Positions 1 through 11,960 of a DNA stretch of 64,000 nt are shown here, piece by piece. A program made the position numbers and the translations under genes. The stretch spans positions 186,001 to 250,000 of the forward strand of contig OY752149.1 of NCBI GenBank assembly GCA_963573315.1, read 5' to 3'. Within the stretch, counting starts at the first letter, position 1. The number at the start of each line of letters is the position of its first letter. The notes beneath the pieces were generated by a model that saw nothing but the letters and a program-made list of their open reading frames with translations, was not told the DNA's origin and ran no database searches. The stretch is from Entomortierella parvispora. Taxonomy: Eukaryota > Mortierellomycota > Mortierellomycetes > Mortierellales > Mortierellaceae.

Positions 1-196
1 GTGCGCATGATCGGAGGATTATGCGCTTAACGGTTGAGTAGGGTTGGACGGGTTCTGAAGCAACAGCAAAACGGGGGTTTTGCTGAAAAGGAGCGGAAAA
101 ACGTGCGGCGACGCGACTTGGGCGACTTGGTCACGTGATGAAGTCTGGACGGGGTTCAAAAGAGCGTCGGTGCACGACACTGATATCAAATTCAAA

Positions 197-270
197 GTTT
201 GTATGGTGTAGTTGGTTATCACGTCTGTCTAACACACAGACGGTCCTCGGTTCAAGTCCGAGTACAAACA
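197..270 (+). tRNA. tRNA-Val (AAC)
   Basis: A full 74-nt cloverleaf can be folded by eye. The acceptor arms GTTTGTA and TACAAAC pair, with A as discriminator. The anticodon loop CTAACAC sits between TCTGT and ACAGA and gives anticodon AAC. The T arm is CTCGG-TTCAAGT-CCGAG, so the internal Pol III B box is intact. There is no intron. A T-run that could terminate Pol III starts 2 nt after the gene. A dispersed repeat starts about 70 bp downstream. Confidence 0.95.
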
Positions 271-338
271 CTTTTTGCATTTTTGGCTTTCTGGGACCTG
301 GATCTACATAGAAGACGACTGGATCTGAGGATCTACGA

Positions 339-990
339 AGGATCTATCCGCCGACCCGGTCGTTTTTTAGTAAGCTGCCGACCGCAAACATCCTTTTTGG
401 ATATCCTAACAGCCGACCTCGATTTCTCTAACCATCGACCGTTATACCGTTATCCGCCGACCTTCTCGTATCCGCCGACTTTTTGTCTGTATTGTACGCC
501 GACTCTCTTTATCCACCGACAATTCCCATGTCGTATCCACCGTCCCACCTTCCTATCAAAAGTCGATGGAATCAAGTCTAATCGTTACCAAAGTCTGTAA
601 AAACGCGTATTATCCAAGTTGCAAGGTCTCCAGCGAGAATCAGCTGTTTTGAACGACAACTCTCATTGCCCTTCCTCACATCGTCCTCCCACCACCTGCT
701 TCGACTTGTCACAACATTGACTGTTCCAATACCGCACCATCCGGTCAAAGGAGACGACAGCAATTGCAAAGTCGGCACATATTTAGGAGAATGGGACGGC
801 GGATAGCAGTTGTAAATGTCGGCGGATACGACATGGGAATGTTCGGTGGATAAAGAGGTCGGCTGTTAGGATATCCAAAAAGGAAGGGATCTATCCGCCG
901 AGTCTGCTCGGTGGTTCATTTTCGGCCGACCAGGGGAAAGACCCTCCTTTTCATTTTTCGATCGCTTATCTGTCGACCCTGCCGTTCTCT
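339..990. repeat. tRNA-downstream dispersed repeat, copy R1
   Basis: This block is rich in the word TCGGCGGATA and its complement. The 30 bases at 391-420 recur exactly inverted at 855-884. The block 504-542 recurs inverted, with few changes, at 821-857. The word GGATCTATCCGCCGA occurs near both ends (about 345 and 889). The segment 889-940 matches 49753-49805, and 955-990 matches the reverse complement of about 50205-50245, so this is a family with another copy (R2) next to tRNA-Lys. No protein-coding frame in it looks real. It may be a non-autonomous, tRNA-targeting element, but its true ends are not fixed. Confidence 0.75.
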
Positions 991-1004
991 AACGGTTTAA
1001 CTAT

Positions 1005-1335
1005 TTGTGAACCCCCCGCACAAAGCTCATGTAAATTTTTTATCTCTTCTGTCTTTCCAAGGCCTCCAGCAGGCCGGCATTGACTCCTGACTGGAAGATA
1101 AAGGTATTTCAACCACCTCAGCACTTTTTTTTTCAAATGTCCTTCACTACGTTTTGGAGATAATAGTTAAACCGATTCTCTAACGATCAGTATGTCACAG
1201 AAAACAAGCTCGTGTTTCAGCTTGCCTGCCAGGCAGATTGATTCAATCAACTTTTTGTGATGCCTCGCTGTCAACCCAGTCGACACATCACCGCCGCCGT
1301 AGGTTGACACCCATTATATGTCAACCGGCGGCGGG
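1005..1335 (-). repeat. Copy of the TIR element found at 36.3-36.7 kb
   Basis: About 150 bases (1011-1161) match the reverse complement of 36541-36700 almost throughout, including the CCCGCACAAA terminal motif and the segment ending CACTACGTTTTGGAG. The terminal word GACACCCATTATATGTCAAC reappears at about 1304-1323, as at 36701-36720. The copy therefore looks rearranged or truncated. It lies between repeat R1 and tRNA-Gly and carries no coding sequence. Confidence 0.75.
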
Positions 1336-1455
1336 AATGAGGTTAGGCGCTCAGAGCATCGCAGTTGCACAAAGACTCCTCCTTGCTCCTGGTAGCCCGA
1401 TGGTTCATGGACGCAAAAGTTGTTGAAAAGTTAGAAAAAACGAAAAAGCAAAATA

Positions 1456-1526
1456 TGAAAGTGCCGGGACTCGAACCCGGTTCTCAGGCTTGGAAGGCCG
1501 GAATGATACCCATATACTACACTTTC
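1456..1526 (-). tRNA. tRNA-Gly (TCC), slightly imperfect
   Basis: On the minus strand the acceptor GAAAGTG pairs with CACTTTC and the discriminator is A. The T arm CCGGG-TTCGAGT-CCCGG is perfect. The anticodon loop CTTCCAA gives TCC (Gly). The anticodon stem CCGGC/GCCTG has one C-T mismatch at its second pair, which is unusual for a functional tRNA. The 71-nt length suits a glycine tRNA. It could be functional or an early pseudogene. Confidence 0.8.
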
Positions 1527-1792
1527 TTTGTTTCGATATTTTCTTGAATTTAAAATCCCCTTTGAACCTGCAGAGATATAATCACGTGATGAATGACGTC
1601 ACCGCATTATAGTCACGTGCCTGTGATTTTTTGACTCCTGGACTGGGGGCAGGCAGGTGGATGGCAAAGGCAAAGAAAGTCAAAGGGTTTCGTGGAGTCT
1701 GTCCTTGTTTTCATCTCTTTCTTTCTGCTTCTTTTTCATCTCTCCATCCCCCTCGCTTTCTTCTCCACCCCCAACCGCACATATACATTACC

Positions 1793-2900
<1,108 letters not shown>

Positions 2901-3465
2901 ACGACGTTTCGAACCGACCAACACCAACACTTCACCCCTTCCCGCGGACTGTTTTAGTTCTTTTACTATTTTACTTTGTTCATTAAAAAATTCTGCTTGA
3001 AAAGAGGTTGACCGTTGTTGTGGTCGATGCCATGACGAAATGCTACCAAAGGCTGGATCCCAAAAGCCCACTTCAAAAAGCAAAAAACGGCGATTGCGGA
3101 TGTCTCTCAACTGACAGATTGTGTCTGAGAGCTATTGTGGCGTAACACTTTTTGAGATACTAGTATTGTAGTATTGTTCAGCAAAAGTCTCTGCTCGGTC
3201 AGTTCTTCTTGGATTGTCCTCTTTGGAGTGTGTGCTACAGTCACACCAGCAGATACAGCTTTTTTTTGTTCGACGATCAACGGAGGGAAGAGGGAGGGCC
3301 AATTGAGATCTTTGAGTGATATGCTTTTTATGTACTTTTTTCTTTTATTCTTTGGTAGGGGTTCACGAGGTTCAAATTAAAATCTCGTGGGAGGACATAA
3401 CGGACGGGTGGAGGAGGAGGAGGGGGAGAGAGTCGGGAGGTTCGATCAGGCGTTCCATGGTGGAT
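2901..3465. other. Intergenic, convergent 3' regions of calmodulin and Rab gene
   Basis: About 565 bases between two stop codons that face each other. It is AT-rich and should hold both 3' UTRs and poly(A) sites. I see no further gene, repeat or RNA in it. Confidence 0.6.
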
Positions 3466-4379
3466 CTATATTCCACAGCATGTCCCGTTAGCGCTCGGTG
3501 CCTGAGCTTGCTCCAATCGATCCTGTTCCAGTTGCTGTAATGTGATGGCATTCTCGGCCTGAATCCGTTTAATCCTCTCAATCTCTTGTTTTCTCTCGAC
3601 CAACTTTCTTGTGATTTGCAGAAACAATTCCTCAATGCCTAAACAAAGAAAGAAAGAAAGAAAGAAAGAGCTTTCGAATTAGTATGGAATATCACGCAAG
3701 TTCTTGAAAAGTAGATCTTTTCCCATGAAAGACTTTTTTTTTTTTCCTTTTTTTCCCGTGCTGACCGTACCGTCGTCATCTTTAGCGGATACTTCATGAA
3801 CTACAGATTCGGCGCCCAGTACTCTTGCCACGTATTCTTCTGTGCGGGAGATGGGGACGACCCTCTTTGTGGCTGCCAGGTCCAATTTGTTTCCGACCAC
3901 GTGGATGACTAGAAACGAGATCATAGGGAAAAAAAAAAAATAGAGTCAGATTTTCAGATGTTTTCTTTCCATGTCCGCGACCATGTGGGTCATACATTTC
4001 CTCTCTGGTCAGTATGGACGTGCAGAGAGAGAGAATTGATCGCCCGCCAAAAAGAAAAAAAGAAAAACGTACTCAGATCCTCTGTCATGTTCTTTCTCAG
4101 TTCCTCCACCCACGAGCTCATGTCCTTGAACGATTCCTCTGATGTGATGTCGTAGACCAAGATTGCAGCATTGGCCTAGTTATTTGAAAAGCAAAAGAAT
4201 AACATGAGTGATAAAGAACAACTTGTCGATCCAGAGAGAGTGTGTGTCCAGTCCTGGGTAAAAAACCACATACCCCGCGATAATACATCGGTGCCATGGA
4301 TCGGAAGCGCTCCTGTCCCGCGGTATCCCAGATCTGGAGCCTTACTTTGCAATTGTCTACCACCCTAGAGATTCACAAG

Positions 4380-4414
<35 letters not shown>

Positions 4415-5221
4415 CCCAAAAGATTGTTATGATACTGTCATCTGATCGTGGGTGGTTGTTTCCTTGACAATGACATCAGTTATGTTTTTTTTTTTTTTTT
4501 TGGTTTTGTTTTTGTTTTGATTTCATGGGCAAACTTACAACTTCTTGGTCATGAACGACGCTCCAATGGTCGACGTGCAATTGGCGGAAAATGTCTTTTG
4601 CACATAGCGAACAACTAGCGAAGTCTTTCCGACACCTGAAGGAACAACACGGGCACAATAAAACAAGAGGAGCACATTGAGTTTTAGATATCTGTTCGGG
4701 CGGAACCCAATGTCGATCGGGAAGGAAAAACAAGCCGATGGTGGGATGCCGGTTCTGTTTCGTGTAAGTTTTGTCAAGAAAGGGAAACGCGCTCGTTCGT
4801 CCAAAAGTAGTTTTCGAATTAGGTCGGTTCCCGCCTGTTTCCTTGTTCAGCTCGATCGGGTCGTGAATCCGCCTTGGACGTCCTATTCCTTGCCCCTGTA
4901 TTTCCCGCGTTTCCCGCTCTCTGGGTCGATTAGAAAAGAAAGAAAAAGAGAACGACTGTGTTCTCGGATAGCTTTGGCTTCTTTTTTAAGCCAATTTGCT
5001 GCACGACTCTTGAAGCTTCCAGTTATTCTCTGTCTGGCATTGATTATTCCCGCGCTATGGCTCTCCTGACTCCTGAATGGTCCGCCCCCTGTTGTTACTG
5101 AGTCGAGTAGTAAGATGACTCCTGAGAAACAAGAGTAGAAAAAGCTCTTCCTTCAATATTAGTTCTTGTTACCTTGGCTTCCAAGAATAACGACCTTGGC
5201 CTCGAGCAAAGACGAGTACAT
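3466..5221 (-). CDS. Rab family small GTPase (Rab5/Rab22-like)
   Basis: Membrane-traffic GTPase of 216 aa. Exons on the minus strand are 5221-5173, 4635-4539, 4364-4274, 4175-4073, 3908-3771 and 3638-3466; phases join cleanly. All G boxes are present: GSQGVGKTS (14-22), Thr39 in the switch-I word TIGASF, DTAGQE (62-67), NKLD (120-123) and SAK. The C-terminus CCGI is a double-cysteine geranylgeranylation signal, and a charged, probably helical stretch precedes it. TIGASFMTK and the APMYYRG switch-II region resemble the endosomal Rab5/21/22 group, which is why I place it there. The exact subfamily is uncertain. The introns are T-rich; one holds a run of about 32 T at 4383-4414. Confidence 0.93.
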
Positions 5222-7392
5222 TTAGATATGAGGGTATGAAGGGGTATGGGGTATGAGATATGTGGAGTAGGTAGGGTATGTTGGTCCTGGATTCTTGTTC
5301 AGGGGGTGAATCCCGAGGGTGTTCTCAGGCAGCAAGAAATGGTCTTGTTTTATGTTGTAGAAAAGGGTAGGGTAGCGAGCAGGTCGTGAGGTCGGGCAAC
5401 AAAGGGGGGAAACGCCAAGGCCAGTTGGGCTCAGCGGGATGGGAGAGTGGGTACGAGCGTGCGTATTCGTGAAGAGTCCCTTGCTGCGGTTGAGAGGGCA
5501 AGTGGGGGCAGGAGTATGGGAAGGGGGGATAATGAGTGCAATGCACAGAGGAACAAAAGACGAGAAAAATGGGCAAGCGTAGAAAGGGATGGATGCAGGT
5601 GAGAAATGATGTTGGGCAGACACTTGTAGAGTGTGCAATGTGGTTCGAGAAGGCCTGGAGCGCGTGGCAATCACACCGAGGATGGGTCGACTGGGGGGGA
5701 GGATGAAGGTGGGGAATCAGGATGTCAGACAGAAGGGTCGTAAAGATGAGAGGGGTTTGGACTGGTTCGGTTTGGATTGGATGGATGGATGGATTGAAGG
5801 AAGGAGTGGAGAGGGACGGACGAAAAAAGAACGAAAAGAGAAGAGAAGAAAAAAAAAAAAAAAAAAAAAAAAACACGAGAGCGCAAGTCCAATGTCGCTT
5901 CTCAGTCCTCGAGAAGGCGCGGAGTGGGAATGGAATGAGTGAGAGCGACGAGAAACAGAGAGTAAGAGTGCAAGAGGAAAAGAGCGAGAGCGAAGGGAGG
6001 GGACAGTAATGGAAGAGGGGTGGCTGTCTGCATTGGAGGAGAGCGAGAGGGAGAGAAAGAGAGGGAGAGAAAGTGAGGGAGGAACGAAGAGGATCATTCT
6101 CAGCGGATGCAAGCCAGCGCACACCCCACACCCATTCCATGCCATGCCATGCCATGCCATGCATGGGTCAAGCAGTGCATGCAACAATTGATTGTGTGCG
6201 ATGTGTGTCTGCAGCCCCTCCGAGAGCAATTGGTCCTTTTTGGTGGCGCTTTTTTTTTTTTGAGTCGTCCTTTCGTGACTTGACTGAAGAGACCAGCAGG
6301 ACCATCCTTCTCCTCCTTCTCGCCAGTAGACCCCCGTCTCGCTCCGCCCCTGTTCAGTCAGACATTGAGCTCAAACACGGCCATCCAGTGACCAGAGGCT
6401 CTTTCAATTAAAGACTCAAATTTGCTTCAAGTGACTTTGACGACGTGTTGTTGTTGTTGATGTCTTTTCGTGGTTATGATTGCGATGCTCTCCTCCAGCT
6501 CTGTTCATTTGTTCATTTGTTCATTTTGTTCGTTCTCTTCTTGGGATACGAGACGAAAGAAAGGAGCATTAACATTGTCGCTGCAGACAACAATAATGGC
6601 CCAGCACAAAGGCCCAGCACAGGAAAAGCAGATCACAAAGTCCACGGCCCCAACCCAGCAACCTCTGCAGCAACCTCTGCACCAACCTCTGCAGCAGCCA
6701 GCAGGTCTCCTCTCCCTCTCCTCTCCACAGCGACTCAAGAAGGAAGAAAAAAAAGGAGCATCAGATGCACCCAGACGTGCGTCATTTCACGCGCTAGCTC
6801 GCGGCTAGTTCAACTTATTGGCTGGACTGGACCGGGTACTCGGACCTCTTTCGTCTCATTCGTCTGCAATATATATTGATATTGCTGGCCGCCCACCACT
6901 CACAGCCAGGTCAAGGCCACACAGGTAATAATGACAACAGAGCACCACCACTTGTACTCAATTCCAGCCGCAAATTGGCTCGGTGCTCGCTCGCTCCACA
7001 CACAGACGAGATCTCCTCCCTTTTCACCTCATTGTCCAACCTGTCCGACGCTGTGTAACCCATCTCTTCTAACCCTTTCTTCCTGCTTCTTTTTCCACCT
7101 CTGTTCCTCTGTTCCCTTGGCTTTTCCCGCTCTCGCCGTCTCTATCTCTTCCTTCTCTCCTTTCTGCCTTGCACCCACCACCCACCTGATTGCCACTCTG
7201 TCGTGCTGCATCGCGTGGTATCCATCATTTCTCTCTTCTCACTTCTGTTCCCACCCTCCCCCCGATCTGACCAGCTCGCTCCTCCTGATCACCGCCAACA
7301 AAGCAACTCAAACAAACAAACACAAAACCCGCATCCATTGCGCCTAACTGCACCAGCCAGGAAACAAACATACAACAACAACAACAATAACG
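5222..7392. other. Divergent upstream region between Rab and sestrin genes
   Basis: About 2.2 kb separates two start codons that point away from each other, so it should hold both promoters. It contains a long A-run near 5850-5872, purine-rich stretches on the plus strand from about 5800 to 6100, and a pentamer repeat (GCCAT)n at about 6134-6162. Long open frames here are low-complexity and do not resemble proteins. No gene is called. Confidence 0.5.
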
Positions 7393-10300
7393 ATGTCCCG
7401 CGCCCATACCCTGTGGCACCAGAACCTTGCCCTGGGTCCTGGCCACATCTCTGTCCTCCGCTACGGTGAGTCCATTCTTCTGAAATAGAGTCTTGAATCT
7501 TGGGTTCCTCGAGATCTTTTCGGGGAAAAAAAAGAGTTGAGAGCAGGTGGAAGAGAGCGAGAATTCCTGTGTCATTGTGGCTGTTGCAGTCGCACAGACA
7601 GACAGCCAGAGTCGACGACGACACCTTCCCTCCGAGCAGCACGCAACGTCTTTTTTATCGCTCAAGGGCATCGTCAAGGACAGAGAAGGTGGTCGCATCC
7701 AGGAGACCCGAAAGATTAAAAAGGGACACAGGACAAGGAGAGGGGCAGGAAGAGGACGGGGAGGGGGGGGGACAAGGACGCTATCATGGACATGGACTTC
7801 AAGGGAACAACAACAACAACAAAAAACAAAAAAAAACTCCACACACGTCCCGCACGCTATTGTAGAGCGAGCGAGAGCAAGCCCATTTTTTTTTCCCCTT
7901 GCGTTCGTTCGTTCGTTCGTTCGTTGTCTCTTTCCTCCTCTGACTCATCTTACTGCATCCTTCTCTTTCTCTTCTTCTTCTTCTTCATCCATCTCCATCT
8001 CCACATCATCCACTCGTATCCACTCATTCATTCATTCTTCTTCTTCTACTTCTCCATATCCTTCATTCCTCTGCATTCCTCTTCATCTCGTCGCATCGCC
8101 TTCCCTTCCATCCGTCTCCTTCACTTTCTTTGCCCTCTTGTCCACTCCACCCACTATCAATGCTCCTGTCGCCCATAGATGATCCCTTCCCCAGGCCAAT
8201 CGCTTCCTCGTCTTCCTCCGTCACATATTCGCGATTCAGGGCCGTGCTCTTCAATGACCTCCTCGACAGCGATCCAACAAACAGGGCCCGCGCCCTGGAC
8301 AACATTGTCCAGATCGTGACCGAATGGGCGCGTGTAGTAACCGACAACAATGCCCTGGCTGATCTATCTCGCCCCGGCTCCTTTTCCAATGCCAGCATCG
8401 GTGCTCATGGGAACCCCACCCCACCCTTCAGTCCGGCCTCTGCAGGCGCCCTTGGCCCTTGCTCTATCGAGGGCACCCTCTTTTCCCAGGACAACACCTC
8501 TGCCTCGGCGCTGTCCTTTGAAAAGCTGACCATCTCCACGAGCACACCACATCCCTTCCAACGGCAAAACAGCGACAGCAGTCAGCGAACGCACTCTAGA
8601 CAAGAATCCTCGTCCATGTCTTCATCGTCCCCGCTCACCGGCTCTCCCCAGCTGAATAGCGCCCTGCACTCGGCCTCGTCTTCAACATGTGCCGTGGAAA
8701 ATGGATCCAGTAGCGCCAACGTCGCCCTCTCGTCTTCGCCCCGCACCGCCTCCAGCTACCATTTCCAGAACGATCCCGACGTGCACTTCAACCGTTCGCT
8801 GCCAGACAAGCTGTCGCCACTGGAAGAGCGCGTGGCCGAGGTGGACGAGGCCGCACGCCTCTTGCGCCACCACATCCTCACCATCCTGCGCTTTTCAGTG
8901 TGCTGTCCCTACAAGGACGTCAAGATTTGTCTCGTGGGGCTGCTGAGAGATCTCGAGGTAATACCCCACATTCTATCTACCATAGTCATCTCTACTGCTG
9001 GCTTCCAACCTGCCGAGTCGATGCTACTGCTTTCTACAAAAGTTTTGTAGCACTGGCCAGCTGCCAAAGTGCAAGGAACCTGATCTTGTCAATGCTCACT
9101 CTTATATTTTCTCTCTGTCGTAATAGTCGTTCAACATCCCTATCCCAAAGCCAATTCATCCCTCCGCGTCCTTCTTCATCGAGCCAAAGGACATCTATCT
9201 CCTGGACAGTCCAGAAAACTCCCGCTGTGCGTCGCCCACTCTCTCCGCCAAAGACAGATCGTCCTCGTGCTCTTCGCTCTCTACTCTACCAGCCAGCGCA
9301 CCCTGCCTTCCTCCCACGGTCGGCTGTGTCCCAGACGAGTCAACAAAGCAGATCATGACCCACACGTTCCTCAACTATGGTCGGACCAGCAACCTGTTCC
9401 GGATCCTCGCCTTCTTTCCCTCATTCTGGGAAAAGTTTGAGAGCTCACAATCCTGCATGATGAATGGACCAGGACCTATCCCAAAGCCCTGGCGCTGCTA
9501 TGTCGCCATCATGGTAAGCAATTGACTCGCTGTGTTGTAACCCCGCACCTTCTGTAGACGGGACGGGATCCCAAAAGGCATAGAACATGTCGACATCACC
9601 AGGAGTCATGGTGACAAGGGATCAAATGCTGTTGGAGCGGACAGAGGCGGACGGATATTTCAGACGGCGCACCATCACGTCATTTGTCAAAAACTATGTT
9701 GACTAGTTTTAAGCTAACAAACAATCGTCTTGATCTCTTTTTTTTTTTTTTTTTTTTTTTGTTTTAGGCTGCTTCCCAATACAACTGCCAATACATGGTC
9801 TCCATGATGAAGCTGGACTACTTGACTAGCGGCGGGGACCCAACCTGGCTTAACGGGCTTCAGTTCACCACACAAAAGATTCGCAATTTGGCAAAGCTCA
9901 ATGGCCTGATGGCCCACCAGCCCTGGCTTCTAAAGCCTAGACACATCCAGGAACTGGTCTGCCGCGAGTCGAATCACAACCCTCATAACGTCTGGACTAT
10001 CAGCGAGCTTGCGCAGGTGATGGTTATCATGTCGACTATCCACAGTATCAGTGTTCTGGTCGCAGCTTGTGGCATCGTTCCAGAGATCGACATGATTGGA
10101 GGTACATTTGTGGACCTTTCAAAAATCCAGAATGCTCGCAAAGCAGAAGAGGGTGCCATGAGCCCGCTATCCATGCTTCCCTCACCAAAGGTGGAGGCAG
10201 ACTCAACGAAAACTGCCGCTGGTGATCAGGGCATCTTGGCCCAGTCTTTGTTCCAATATGAAGTCACCGTTCCTCCTCAACCGGTCACGAAACGAACATA

Positions 10301-11323
10301 CGACGAGGTCACTTCTAAGCTACATACTGCAGAACTTATCAGGCGGCTGTTGAACGAGCGAGAGGCTTGTGGGACTGATGGTGAAGAGGGCGAGATGGAC
10401 TCTGACGCTTGTGGACAAGGTCATGGCTCAGACTTGCCTCATGGATTTGAAGAAATTGAAGACAGTAAGTTCTTTAATAGTTTTTTTTTCTTTTTCTGCA
10501 GTCTACATTCGACCCTTGTTTCTGAAGCTAACAGTGTCGTCCAATCGTATTCTCAGCTTTCCCATCCCCAGAACCACGCATCGCCTCTCCACCATCGTCA
10601 GCCAGCGAAGCCATTACCAGTGCTGACCAACCCCAGGAGAAGAACTTGAGACCCGTTCAGGAAGACATGAGTCGTTTTCTCGATATGGCATGCCAGATTG
10701 AACCGGCGCTCTTTGATTGCCGTTCAACTCAGTACCGCGTCTTCAGGGTGGATGATTTCCGCTGGGAGGATGATGCCTCGGCTCTTCTTTCAAAGTGTTT
10801 GCCTGAACTGAGCGAAAGCCTGGAGGACGAATTCACAGAGTCGCTGAACTTTACAGACTTGAGCTTTTTTGACGCCACTGAAGAACAGCATGACGGTGGC
10901 GTGGACACGTTCGCTTTCCGTCAAGCAATCTGGTTTTATACCCTGCGACTTTTTGGCCTCCTGCATCAGGACTACAATTACCGCAACCTCTCCAGATTCA
11001 TGAACACGACGCTCGCGGCCTACGTTCGTAAGGCATGTCATGGTATTTCCATGGTTGAAGCACCTGCACCCTTGGATGACACGGAAGGTCAGCGACAATC
11101 CAGCCAGTTTTATCTCTCTGACGTGAACAAGGTCGACAAGAATGACTTTGATAACATGGGTTTTGAGCTTCGACCTGAGGAACGATGCCACATCAACATT
11201 ATCGTCATGGAGGCATGCAAGCAGGCCAAACTTATGTACGCTCTGCGAGCTGTCGACCGTTGGGAACGCAAAGCGGAGGGCGGCTCCGATGAAGAAGACG
11301 AGGGTGCAGACGAACGATTCTAA
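7393..11323 (+). CDS. SESN: Sestrin homologue (PA26 family)
   Basis: Stress- and nutrient-responsive regulator; in animals it binds GATOR2 and restrains TORC1. Exons are 7393-7465, 8179-8957, 9127-9513, 9768-10464 and 10557-11323, giving 900 aa. Recognition rests on the N-domain block IMAASQYNCQYMVSMM followed by GGDPTWLNGLQ, then MAHQPWLLKPRHIQEL, and on the C-domain blocks GVDTFAFRQAIWFY and MYALRAVDRW. It is almost twice the length of animal sestrins because of a Ser/Pro-rich N-terminal region and another insert after the N-domain. The catalytic-type Cys (residue 420) and the Tyr two residues on are kept, but the position of the human proton-relay His132 is Met427. The leucine-pocket Thr and Arg in DTFAFR align with human T386 and R390. 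Intron 1 is 713 nt. Confidence 0.9.
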
Positions 11324-11960
11324 ATTGTTCAGAATTCCAAAAGTGGAACATTCTGCTTTGCTGCCTTCCTTCTGCCTTCCTTCTTCCTTCGTTCACTCTT
11401 CGCTCCCTTTGCGAGCACTAGCAGCACAGCACCTTCATCACTGCATGTCATTTATTTTGTGCTACGCTCGGCACTGTTTCCAGCCCACTTACCCAAAATA
11501 GGACACCCAACAGTGGTTGGGTGACTTGAACCTTGCATGGCTCAACCCATCAGATACCCTTGCTTTTTTTCATTCGCCTTCCATACCCAGCCCACGCAAA
11601 AGAAAATAAACAGTAAAGAATACAGTAGTCCAGGTCTAGATCATCATGGCGACAAGGATGCCGCTGGGAAAAGAAAAAGGAGGGCTTGGGCGAATCTTCC
11701 TGCCCCTGTCGTGTACTTGTGGCGGTGCAATACTTGCTTCGTCAGGCTCACAAAGCATCATCGCAACACCGCAAATAGGGCGTTCAACTTTTCAAGCCCA
11801 AACCAAGGCCCACCCTCTTTTTTTTCTTGTTTTCATCTCATTCATCATTCCTGCTCCACTCCCATGGGCACATGAACCTCACGACCATTTTATTCCTTGT
11901 CCGCGTACACGTTTGAAAACCCCTTGAGGCCTTTTTTCTTTTTTCCTTTTCTTGCAGACC
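11324..11960 (+). other. Intergenic: 3' of sestrin, 5' of the membrane protein gene
   Basis: About 640 bases. A pyrimidine tract ending TTCTTGCAG at 11940-11957 lies just before the next start codon and looks like a splice acceptor, so a 5'-UTR intron or a small upstream exon is possible. Nothing else is recognised. Confidence 0.45.

Noticed and set aside
1-196. Window start as telomeric or rDNA sequence
   Set aside because: No telomere repeat or rRNA signature is present; only the TCACGTGA word stands out.
199-600. Open frame across tRNA-Val and repeat R1
   Set aside because: It reads through a tRNA gene and low-complexity repeat units and has no protein-like pattern.
5325-6230. Long Ser/Pro/Phe-rich open frames upstream of the Rab gene
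   Set aside because: They overlap each other in several frames, are driven by pyrimidine-rich sequence and contain long homopolymers; no splice or start evidence supports a gene.
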